This document shows, piece after piece, positions 24,731 to 33,502 of a stretch of DNA of 64,000 nt. The DNA is taken from the NCBI RefSeq assembly GCF_001522545.3, contig NC_031772.1:1379707-1443706 (forward strand). The letters run 5' to 3'. The translations under genes and the position numbers were made by a program. Under the pieces are notes generated by a model that was not told the DNA's origin, made no database searches, and worked only from the letters and a program-made list of their open reading frames with translations. The DNA is from Parus major. Taxonomy: Eukaryota; Chordata; Aves; Passeriformes; Paridae. Within the stretch, counting starts at the first letter, position 1. Every line of letters begins with the position of its first letter.

Positions 24731-25380
24731 GAGCAGCAGTTTTGGGACAGTGCTGGTTCCTGATGTTCTCCCTCAGCCCTGGATGGAGCAGCAGCTCTGG
24801 GGCAGTGCTGGTTCCTGATGTTCTCCCTCAGCCCTGGATGGAGCAGCAGTTTTGGGGCAGTGCTGGTTCCTGATCTTCCTCAGCCCTGGATGGAGCAGCA
24901 GTTTTGGGGCAGTGCTGGTTCCTGATGTTCCCCCTCAGCCCTGGATGGAGCAGCAGCTTTGGGACAGTGTTGGTTCCTGGTGTTCCTCAGCCCTGGATGG
25001 AGCGGAAGTTTTGGGGCAGTGCTGGTTCCTGGTGTTCCCCCTCAGTCCTGGATGGAGCAGCAGCTCTGGGGCAGTGCTGGTTCCTCATGTTCCCCAGTCC
25101 TGGATGGAGCAGCAGTTTTGGGGCAGTGCTGGTTCCTGATGTTCCCCAGTCCTGGATGGAGCAGAAGTTTTGGGACAGTGCTGGTTCCTGATGTTCCCCC
25201 TCAGTCCTGGATGGAGCAGCAGCTCTGGGGCAGTGTTAGCTCCAGCTCCTTTCCCCAGCCCTGGATGGAGCAGCAGCTCTGGGGCAGTGCTGGTTCCTGC
25301 TCCTTTCCCCAGCCCTGGATGGAGCAGCAGTTTTGGGGCAGTGTTGGTTCCTGCTCCTTTCCCCAGCCCTGGATGGAGCT
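24731..25380 (+). repeat. 52/54/55-bp minisatellite, about twelve units
   Basis: Tandem units share GGATGGAGCAGCAG and GGGGCAGTGCTGGTTCCT. Unit starts (GAGCAGCAG or variant) are at 24731, 24786, 24841, 24893, 24948, 25000, 25055, 25107, 25159, 25214, 25268, 25322 and 25376. The periods are therefore 55, 55, 52, 55, 52, 55, 52, 52, 55, 54, 54 and 54. The 55/52 difference is a 3-bp indel in the CCCTCAG part; the 54-bp units at the right end carry a distinct GCTCCTTTCCCCAG variant. The array is GC-rich against AT-rich surroundings. It keeps several frames open at once (24852-25686 plus, 25085-25533 minus); these are repeat artefacts, not genes. Confidence 0.95.
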
Positions 25381-27060
25381 GGGCTGTTGGGATTGCAGTT
25401 GATGCAAATCCAGGGCAAAGCAGAAGCTGCTCTCTTTGTCCCTTTGATGTGTTATCACCAGGACACAGAGAGCTCCCAGAGACACAACTCCAGGCATTTC
25501 TGTGTCTCCCCTGTGCCACTGCCTGCTGCCCATCTCCTCACCTCAGGATCAGCATCCCTCCTCCCTCACCCTGGCTTTGCTTCCAGCCCCCCTGGAGCAC
25601 CTCAGACACTCCTGGCGTGCACAATACAGGCATTTAAAAAAACCCCAAACAACAACACAGCACAAAAAACCCAGCAGGGAAGGTGAAAAGCAACAAAAGG
25701 CACAGAAAAAGGCCCGGGGCTGTGAGCAGGGCTGAGCTGGCACTGCCACCCTCACACAGCCCCAGCCCAGCTCAGCTCCTCTCTGGGCTGTGCAAAGACT
25801 TCAAGAACTGTTATTTGGGCACAAAATACAGGCAAATACACAAATTACCCAAAGCATCACAAATTACCCAAAAGGAAAATATTGAAAATTGAAAGGTTTT
25901 TTGTTTTTTTTTTGTTTTTTTTTAATAAACTTCTGCTTGAGCTCTAAGGCTGGTGTGACAAATGCCAGCGAGGCAGAGTCACCCCCTGTCCTGCAGGGCA
26001 AACACGGCTGTGAAAACTGACAGAAAGGAAAAAATACTGCAGAGAATTGAAAACTTTCTTTTCTCATGAAAATAAAATCACATTACAGGTTCACAAGAGG
26101 AATCCAAAGCCTTCTGAGCAACAGAGCAATCGGCAAAATTTCAATCCAAATCAGCAAAATAAGATCATTAACATTAATTTAAAACTTTCAAGTCTTGCCT
26201 TGATTATGAAGCTCCATCAGTGCCCTTTATACCTGGATGGGAAGAGAAGGGAGAGCAATGCTTAGTACACAAAAACTATTGCAAGTGATAAATAAGAGCT
26301 GTCAGCAGGAGTTTAATTTCAATTTAGCAGTTAAACATTTCAATTCTCTATCAGCAACACAACTAAAATTTAACTCTAATGGGAAAATTATTTTTCTAAC
26401 TTTCTAGCATAGAAGAAAAATGTGTTAACTCATTCTGGTGTCAGAAAACTTCTGCTGTTATAACAATTTTGGATTTCATGTGTTTTCAAGATTTCAAAGT
26501 TGTTTTTTTCCCAAACAGGAAGGGATGACTCTTTTTGGCAACAAAGTATTTGAGATTTTACTTCAAATCAGAAAATGGTGTTTTTAGGACAATGCAGAAA
26601 ACATCAAGACTAAATTATCCAACAGAATATTTTGTATTTTGTGCAGTCATTTGTGTCCAGGCAAAAGGAACCCACGTTCCTATCCTGACAAGAGGAACCA
26701 GCTCCCAACAAATATCAAAAAATATCATTATTAGGCACATCCACTTTGCAAACTGAGGAATCCACACAACATCACAGGGAGTCAATGTATTAAGAGACAA
26801 AATTAAGCACAATGGATAATTATCTCACTAGAAAATGTGGTTAAGCCAATCAGCACCATCAAAATGTATCAAAATGATCTCTGGAAAGCTTTCTCCTTTA
26901 TCTCCAAACCATTCCACTGCTGCATCAACAACAAACACAAACTCCCTCTGCAATTTCAATTCACTCTACTCTATTAAAATCCGTTTGAAAACATCCTTCT
27001 ATCAATTCAGCAGATTATTCAAGCAAAAACATTAAAAAAAAAAAAAGAAAAAGCAGGAGA
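25381..27060. other. No gene seen
   Basis: A GC-rich shoulder of the minisatellite to about 25790, then AT-rich unique DNA with T/A runs (25897-25924 and 27033-27045). Nothing recognisable as an exon. Confidence 0.55.
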
Positions 27061-27242
27061 AGAAGTGAAATCCCAAGTTCAATAATTACAGATACTGCTC
27101 ACTTTATTTTGACCAATCAGCTCTTAATTGTTTAGCCTGGTAAGACGAAAGTCAATTAGTACTTCTTTAATAGACTAATCCTTCTGCTTTTAATTGTCAT
27201 ATCAATAATACTGGCATATCCCTAAAGAAAAGTCAATAGTTA
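27061..27242. promoter_or_regulatory. Candidate conserved non-coding element
   Basis: An AT-rich repeat-free block with a CCAAT box (GACCAATCAGC near 27112) and several homeodomain-type sites (CTTAATTG, TTTAATTGTCA, GTCAATTAG). It runs directly into the 62-bp segment that is copied 924 bp downstream. Motif-based inference only. Confidence 0.25.
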
Positions 27243-27304
27243 TTACACCAACTAATTAAAATCTGACTTTAAAGGTAACTCACTGAAGGTTCTGTTCAGA
27301 AATT
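27243..27304 (+). repeat. 62-bp direct repeat, copy A
   Basis: Sixty-two bases starting TTACACCAACTAATTAAAAT and ending GTTCAGAAATT are identical to 28167-28228. Identity stops abruptly at both ends (flanking bases A/T on the left, G/T on the right). This copy sits within a motif-rich unique block and looks like the original. Confidence 0.97.
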
Positions 27305-28019
27305 GCAAGTTCTTAGAGCCAAAACAACTCTTCATGGGATGGGGTAGGGGAAGCTCATTTTTTTCTGTGAATCCACCAAAAATGTGTGGATTTTCTTATT
27401 ATTAGAAGTGATTTTTTGATTGGCATAAAGAGAAGAGCAGTAAAACAGATGGGTCTCCTGTGAAGTTGCACAAGATTCCCACTGGATAATATGAAATGCT
27501 GACAGATAACAAAGGGATTCCACACTTGTTATTCACTGCAGATTAAAATTTAAACATCTTCTGAGCGAGCCAAGGATTTAAACCAATTTTCCTAGCACGG
27601 AAAATAAAATATAAAATAAAATAACCTGAGACAGGAAATGACTGTTTGAGGGTACAGGTCTGCTAATGACTCCAGGAAAAAAGAAATAAAAATATTCCTT
27701 ATTTTCCATGATGAGAGCAGGAGCACTACAAGGATGTTTTAGATTCTCCTGCTGTTGCTGAGTTGGAGGAGCTGTGGCAGGAGCTCTCAGGCAGTCTGGG
27801 GATGTGTGTCACCTGCTGAACACAGCACTCAAAACAGACACAAGCAAAGATCAAATGAATATTCCATGTGCCATGTCAGACTTTTTAGAACGATGCTATT
27901 GAACAAGTTGTTCTATGGATTAAAAAAAGCCTGAAATAGAGGATAGGATAGAGCTTTATACTTGAGCCAAAATTGCTGCTACTTTTTTTGTTTTACTAGC
28001 TGATGATTTAAAAAAAATG
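27305..28019. other. No gene seen
   Basis: Unique AT-rich DNA between the two copies of the 62-bp repeat, with a short (AAAAT)n patch at about 27598-27622. Confidence 0.6.
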
Positions 28020-28166
28020 TCATAAAAATATCATAAAATAAAAATAATAATAAAATAAATAATTTTATTATTTATTTATTTATTTAAATAGCAATAAAAT
28101 AAAAATATTTTAAATATCATTTAAAAAAATAAAAATAAATCATCTCTGATTTATGGTTTTATGGAT
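28020..28166. repeat. A/T low-complexity tract
   Basis: Almost entirely A and T, built from AATAAA, AATAAT and TTATTTA blocks. It directly precedes the second copy of the 62-bp repeat. AATAAA strings here are low-complexity sequence, not convincing polyadenylation signals. Confidence 0.9.
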
Positions 28167-28224
28167 TTACACCAACTAATTAAAATCTGACTTTAAAGGT
28201 AACTCACTGAAGGTTCTGTTCAGA

Positions 28225-28228
<4 letters not shown>
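28167..28228 (+). repeat. 62-bp direct repeat, copy B
   Basis: Exact copy of 27243-27304, inserted between an A/T low-complexity tract and a (TA)n microsatellite. The absence of any mismatch implies a recent duplication or an assembly artefact. Confidence 0.97.
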
Positions 28229-28285
<57 letters not shown>

Positions 28286-28366
28286 TTATATATTTTTAAT
28301 ATATATATTATTTATATATATTTTATATATATATAGTTTATATTACTATATTTATATTATATTTAG
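28229..28366. repeat. (TA)n microsatellite and degenerate TA tract
   Basis: About 27 uninterrupted AT dinucleotides to about 28283, followed by degenerate TATATTTT/TTTATAT sequence. The right part contains short self-complementary stretches able to form cruciforms. Confidence 0.95.
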
Positions 28367-29345
28367 GACTTATGGTTGCACTCAATCTTTATAATAAAAT
28401 GGAAAAGCAAAAAGAAACTAAGTGAAAACTTGTTTTCCAAAGGGAGGAGAGACAAACCAATCAGAGAATCAGTGAATCTAAATGAATGTACAATGGAGAA
28501 AAGTGGGAGGGGGAAAAGAGCAGCAGTCATTAACAGGAGGAACAATTTTGGAGATGGATGATCAAGGATGTTTTTGGAAACACGGTAGTTTGTGGAGATT
28601 AAAGGAAACTCTCAAGTGCCTGGTCTAAATAACCCTGTGTTTGAAGCTGAACAGCAGAAAAGCTGAGGTTCTTCTGCAGCTCCAAGTGCACTCCAAAAAT
28701 ATACAATACTTCTACAGGTCAATTTATAAATCAATTATATGGATAATTGTACCAGGAGCTCATAGACAGATTTGTTCATGGTGTAATAATAATTAATACA
28801 CTGCAATTCCAGCCTGACCAGTGTCTAAGGAAACTTCTGCCTGGGATTTACAACAGAGTTAACCCTGATGAGTTTCATAAGGGAGACTCTAAATACACAG
28901 GAGAAAAATGAAATGCCATTAACACACACCTTCAAATATGTATGTTCTACATGAAATGACTTTATATGCAGTTTAACACAGGTATTTAACAGGAAATACA
29001 ATTCTATTGTATTTAGAATTTCATTTTAGAATATAATTTTGGCCTGATAAAACCAACCAGGTGAAAGTAAAGCAAAACCATCAAGAAGCTGCTATGAAAG
29101 GAGAAGCAGAAGAACAAAACTCATCATAAATGCCGGATTCTTAATGTTCTACAGCAGTGCCAAGTGTTAGATCTGTGAAGGTGAAGACAAGAGATGCACA
29201 AACTGACGAGCTCAAATTTTGGCAAAGAGAACTGCTGGGAATAGAATCTCTATATCCCCAGTCCTTCAGCTTCAGGGATATAAATCTCTAACAATTTTAA
29301 CAGGGTTTTTTTCTAAGTAATGTTGATGGTGTTACGGTTTTCAGG
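28367..29345. other. No gene seen
   Basis: AT-rich unique DNA without exons or transposon boundaries that I recognise. Confidence 0.6.
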
Positions 29346-29358
29346 GTATATATATGTA

Positions 29359-29389
<31 letters not shown>

Positions 29390-29394
29390 ATATG
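29346..29394. repeat. (TA)n/(TATATG)n microsatellite
   Basis: Alternating TA with interspersed TATG steps. Simple repeat. Confidence 0.95.
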
Positions 29395-29596
29395 AATTCA
29401 CACACACTGCTGGTGAGTCTGGTTGGATGTTTTACCATACATAATAAGAAGAGAAGCAACATTTGTGCTGTCTAGGAAAAAATAACTTCTATGCTTCTCT
29501 GTGCAAAATCCACCCATTTCCTTCCTGCACTGTTCCACATTGTTTTCATGGTTTGAAGAGCTAAAAAGCCAGCCTAAAAAAATTACATTATTGCAG

Positions 29597-29655
29597 CCCT
29601 GGAACAGATTGCCTAGGGAAGGTGTGAAGTTACTATCATTAGAGATCTTTTAGTA
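29597..29655 (+). mobile_element. Old CR1 LINE fragment, sense orientation
   Basis: CTGGAACAGATTGCCTAGGG followed by GTGTGAAGTTAC and TAGAGATCTTT follows, with substitutions, the conserved stretch near the CR1 3' end (GGAACAGGTTGCCCAGGGAG..., then GAGATCTTC). It is short, diverged and truncated at both ends. CR1 is the dominant LINE of birds, which supports the avian assignment. Confidence 0.55.
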
Positions 29656-30035
29656 TGAGTTTTGCCAGCATCTATTTGTGCTTTGATTCCATCTTGCATA
29701 AGGAGAGGGCCCAGGGAGGCTCCTCGGGTCCCTCCCTCTCCCCAGCTCCACTTTTTCACTTGGTGCCATGGAATGCAGGAGAGAAGTGCAATGGGATTTT
29801 TATTCATAGCAAATAATACTTATGAAAATAGAATTCAGGAGGCCAATCTATCACCTCTGTGATTTGACTACGAAACCACAATACTTCAAAGCACATAATC
29901 TCTTCCCTCATGACCCGGTAATGCATTCAGGAAAAACTGCAAGAGCCAGAGATTTATTCCACTTCCAAGCCGTGTAGTTCGTTGTACCAACCAACCAAAG
30001 CACAATATATATTAGAATTAAACCCTGTCCACCTC

Positions 30036-30325
30036 TTCAGAACATACTCCAGGAAATTCATATCAAATCTGTCTGCTGCAGTTAGTTTTTGTGACAGAAC
30101 CATTACAGAGAAATAAAGTGTCAGCGGTGAGAGGAATGTCAAGCTGCTTTGAATTGGCTAAACAGCATCTGATGTCCTCAAGGATCAGAGTGCATTCTGA
30201 CCCTGCCCTGCCAATCTGTTTAGCTCCTGACGCTTCCCCATATGGGGTCAGAGCAGGGATTTCTCCTCAATGCTAAATGACCTAGAAAAGCTCGTGGCGT
30301 TTGCATGGCAAACACCGCCGGTGTC
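30036..30325 (+). pseudogene. Decayed Ty3/gypsy-type pol fragment (RT end to RNase H start)
   Basis: Three short peptides in the expected order and spacing match the reverse transcriptase-RNase H junction of Ty3/gypsy (Metaviridae) retrotransposons. TYSRKFISNLS (from 30042) corresponds to the family's 'YxxKFIxNLS' block. In another frame from 30091 come SCFELAKQHLMSSR and HSDPALPICLAPDASPYG, whose DAS (30229-30237) is the first catalytic aspartate region of RNase H. EKLVAFAWQT (30285-30314) lies back in the first frame and corresponds to 'EKPIAFASRT'. KFI to DAS is 57 residues and DAS to EKL about 19, as in known elements. At least two frameshifts and a stop after RAGISPQC break the frame, so no protein can be made. 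No gag, integrase or LTRs are seen around it. Such elements are scarce in birds. Confidence 0.75.
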
Positions 30326-30540
30326 GCCAAGGCTTCGGCACGCAGCAAACATCTTTAGCAGATGTGTTTGGATGGAGCCTCTTTGCACCGCTAAATGTGG
30401 CTGCTCTCATCCCTCAGGGGCCAGGAAAACCAAACAAGCACCTGCTGGGGTGGGTTCCATGTGCAGGTGGCATTTCTGGTGACAAATCCGCCTTATCCGC
30501 CCGCGTCTCTGATATGAGGAAACGCTCCCAGCGTCTCTGG
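30284..30540. other. CpG-dense patch
   Basis: CpG dinucleotides are unusually frequent here, about eight in 30291-30350 and seven in 30487-30535, while the surrounding kilobases have very few. The patch overlaps the 3' end of the Ty3/gypsy relic and includes two adjacent dyads, TTTGCATGGCAAA (30300-30312) and ACACCGCCGGTGT (30312-30324). It is too small to be a standard CpG island promoter. Confidence 0.5.
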
Positions 30541-31527
30541 TGTCACCCTGGGACTTGGACAGGTCATTTGTCACTGATCGTGGCATTTCATGGAAATCAG
30601 CGTGGCTTGGTGGGCTAACAATGCTCCTGGGGGAAATGAAGAGGAGGTGATAAAAATGAAAAACTCCTGTGAAAGATTAAGAAGAGCATTGTGAGCAAAT
30701 AGCACACTGAGGTGGGCAGTGTGAGTAAAGAAAAGTGCTCTCTTGTCCTGTGGTTTAGCCAAGCAAACAGCAAGATATATTATATATATATCCATCATTC
30801 CAAGTCAACAAACTATTGTTTGGTTGTGTTTTTTTTTGCAAACTCTGCTATTACATTACAAAATTTATATCACTGAAGACAGGGGAAAAAAAGCATGCTA
30901 ATCTGAGCAAAAAGAGATATTAAGTTTTAAGTTTGCCAAATGAGTAGATGCAAAGAAACTGGAACAATGTAGGAGCAAAGATGATCTCAATAAAGATGTA
31001 TTAATGCATTCTTTAAACTTTCAAAAGTTGTGGTTTCAATGGGAGTACCAATCTAAAAATATCCAGGGCTGCAGAACCATACATAAACAATGAACAGAAG
31101 GAGCTTGGAACGCTGGAAGGTTTTATCAAGAATTTATTTCCCTTTTTCCATAAGATAAATTTGTCTGTGCTCACGACTAACATTCATAAATGTAGAGTTT
31201 AAACCAAGAGAAACAACACAATCAAACATTCCCTTCCTTACCAACAAATGACAATGTTACTGCAAAAAAACACCACTGAACTACGCATAAAAAACTCTGT
31301 TCTGGGGTGTACGTGTGCTTTAATCTCTAACACGAGCATGGGAGCTGTGGAAAATGGGAAAGCAGGGAAGAGGAATGGGGGGGAGAAGCAAAGCAGGGGA
31401 ACTGTGGCAGATCAAGAGGTTAAACCTCTCCAGCAGCTCTCTCCCACTGCAGCACGCTGGACCACCTCAAACTGGCAGCAAAGGCTCGAAAGAATGCAAA
31501 GGGGTCAGGACTACACATCCAGGAGGG
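30541..31527. other. No gene seen
   Basis: Unique AT-rich DNA with a short TA run near 30774-30791. Confidence 0.6.
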
Positions 31528-31578
31528 CGATTTTGGAGTGTTTGCAGCACTCTCACAGGGGTTTTGGGGTGTTTGCAG
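31528..31578 (+). repeat. 31-bp G-rich minisatellite, left part
   Basis: One degenerate half unit (31528-31545) and one full 31-bp unit (31546-31576), then the gap. The full unit contains CAGGGGTTTTGGGGTGTTTG. Confidence 0.95.
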
Positions 31579-31783
31579 NNNNNNNNNNNNNNNNNNNNNN
31601 NNNNNNNNNNNNNNNNNNNNNNNNNNNNNNNNNNNNNNNNNNNNNNNNNNNNNNNNNNNNNNNNNNNNNNNNNNNNNNNNNNNNNNNNNNNNNNNNNNNN
31701 NNNNNNNNNNNNNNNNNNNNNNNNNNNNNNNNNNNNNNNNNNNNNNNNNNNNNNNNNNNNNNNNNNNNNNNNNNNNNNNNNNN
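31579..31783. other. Assembly gap inside the 31-bp array (205 N)
   Basis: A run of N with the same 31-bp unit on both sides. Units left and right of it are not in register with a 205-bp interval (207 bp from unit end to unit start is not a multiple of 31), so the stated length is probably an estimate. Confidence 0.98.
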
Positions 31784-32106
31784 AGCACTCTCACAGGGGT
31801 TTTGGGGTGTTTGCAGCACTGTCAGAGGGGTTTTGGGGTGTTTGCAGCACTCTCACAGGGGTTTTGGGGTGTTTGCAGTGCTGTCAGAGGGGTTTTGGGG
31901 TGTTTGCAGTGCTGTCAGAGGGGTTTTGGGGTGATTGCAGCACTCTCAGAGGGGTTTTGGGGTCCTTGCAGCACTGTCAGAGGGGTTTGGGGTGATTGCA
32001 GCACTGTCAGAGGGGTTTTGGGGTCCTTGCAGCGCTGTCAGAGGGGTTTTGGGGTCCTTGCAGCGCTGTCAGAGGGGTTTTGGGGTCCTTGCAGCGCTGT
32101 CAGAGG
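31784..32106 (+). repeat. 31-bp G-rich minisatellite, right part, each unit with GGGGTTTTGGGG
   Basis: Ten full units start at 31784, 31815, 31846, 31877, 31908, 31939, 31970, 32000, 32031 and 32062, with a partial unit at 32093. All have 31-bp spacing except one 30-bp unit at 31970. Nine carry GGGGTTTTGGGG and the short one GGGGTTTGGGG. Variants in the first part (AGCACTCTCACA, AGTGCTGTCAGA, AGCGCTGTCAGA) and the end (GTGTTTGC, GTGATTGC, GTCCTTGC) form blocks, so the array grew by local duplication. Open frames through it (31248-32165) come from the repeat. Confidence 0.97.
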
Positions 32107-32759
32107 CAGCAGTGTCACAGAATGGAGGGGCTGGGTTTGATTTTACAGTCGTGGGTGAGAGCTGAGCTCGGGGCAGGGACCAGCCCCAGGTAATGGGAGC
32201 ACTGCCTGTGCTGGGGGTGATAATTGTAATTGTAATTGTGATTGCAGCTGGCACTGCCTGGCCCCCACACAAACAAAGCCCAGCGAGGGCTCCTGGCGTG
32301 GGAAAAGCTCCAGCAGGTGAGTGAGACACTCCAGCAGGGAAAGAAATTCTCAGCACCTTCTACAGAACTGCCTATTATGCCTCTTTCTAAGAAATAATCA
32401 CCTCCTTCCCTTTGTCTTCATTCTTACATTTTCCCTGCCCCTCCTACATCAAATGTATAATACAATTGCATTTATTTCCTGATTTACAAAGTTGTTTTTC
32501 TGCACATTCACTGAGCCTCACCATCAAGCCATTATTTATCATCCATGAGTTTCCATCCCCACCTTTTCTTTCTTTCTTTTTTTTTTTTCCTTTGCTTAAG
32601 GGAAAGGTTGACTAGAAAACAAGAATTCAAGGTAATGAGAAACAAAGAGCTGGATAGCTCAGAAATGTTTTGCAAAAACATCTTACAGCCCACACAAACA
32701 GACTGCAAATCTTGCAGATAAGGCTCTCACCTGCGTTATGGCAGACTCGTGTTGGTATC
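32107..32759. other. No gene seen; small TAATTG repeat and T/C tract
   Basis: A four-copy (TAATTG)n-like run lies at about 32219-32246, and a T-rich pyrimidine tract at about 32566-32591. Otherwise unique. Confidence 0.6.
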
Positions 32760-32846
<87 letters not shown>

Positions 32847-32847
32847 T
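32760..32847 (+). repeat. (AAT)n microsatellite, about 29 copies
   Basis: An uninterrupted trinucleotide run of 88 bp. Perfect repeats of this length are usually polymorphic. Confidence 0.98.
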
Positions 32848-33019
32848 CTTCACCAGGAATGCAAGAACAGCCACACTGACCAATTTAGCTCACTGCCTCC
32901 CCACTGACAAAGCCACATATTTGATGTCTTCACCTGTGAGACAACAAGCTGCAGCTCAGGACCTTCTTAAATATTTCTGTGCCTGACAGACTGCAATGGC
33001 TTCTTTTGCTTCCAAGAAT

Positions 33020-33110
33020 TAATACAGTTCTCTCTGAATCTGTGGAAACTCTTCACATCCAGAGCCTCCTGTGGCAAGGGGCTCCAAAGCTTTTACTAAA
33101 AAGACCACCC
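33020..33110. mobile_element. Possible ancient CR1/L3-like LINE fragment
   Basis: The stretch with CTTCACATCCAGAGCCTCCT and GTGGCAAGGGGCTCCAAAG resembles, from memory, a common ancient CR1/L3-class sequence in reptile and bird genomes (the 'TGTGGCAAGGAGTTCCACAG' block), here in reverse orientation. It is strongly diverged, and the boundaries are guesses. Confidence 0.35.
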
Positions 33111-33284
33111 AACTGAGTCTCTTCTCCAGGTGATTGTTTCCAGAGGAGGGATAAATACCTGCCCAGGCTCTCTGAGCTCTCCTTGGTGTGCCTGAAGCCT
33201 GAATCAAGAGCTCTCGTTCTCTTTAGGAAACATCCCACTTCTGGTAATTACTGACACTTCCCCTGGGGCCCAGCATGAGAGCTG

Positions 33285-33330
33285 AGATTTGGTCCAGTGA
33301 TTAAAGCACTTAAGACCTGGAAGGATCTAA
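33285..33330 (+). mobile_element. Possible tRNA-derived SINE remnant
   Basis: TTGGTCCAGTGATTAAAGCA at about 33289-33308 resembles the A-box part of tRNA-derived SINEs, and AAGACCTGGAAGGATCT follows at the position expected of a degraded 'GAGACCTGGGTTC' segment. No intact B box remains. Weak call. Confidence 0.3.
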
Positions 33331-33456
33331 TAACTGGCGTTTTTCCTACAGAAAATGTATTTTTCTGAACAATTCACATCGAGGTGCTGGGGCAGAGCAA
33401 TGACCTTGTCCTCATCTTGAGGGAAATTCCACTCTAAAGTCCATTTCCTTCAGAGG

Positions 33457-33502
33457 CTCCGAGGTGTCCCTAGAGATGGGAATGCCAGGACACACCTCGG
33501 AG
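33457..33502. repeat. Inverted repeat with 11-bp perfect arms
   Basis: CTCCGAGGTGT at 33457-33467 and ACACCTCGGAG at 33492-33502 are exact reverse complements around a 24-base loop. The arms contain a CpG each, unusual for this CpG-poor DNA. The stem is too short for a microRNA precursor on its own. Confidence 0.8.

Noticed and set aside
24852..25686. Repetitive 'secreted' looking proteins (WFLMFP and GAVLVP repeats)
   Set aside because: Translation of a minisatellite whose unit lengths are mostly not multiples of three; all frames stay open.
28020..28140. Clusters of AATAAA as polyadenylation signals
   Set aside because: Part of an A/T low-complexity tract without upstream transcript evidence.
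31248..32165. Long repetitive frames with VLGCLQ or GFGVFA motifs
   Set aside because: Frames of the 31-bp G-rich array.
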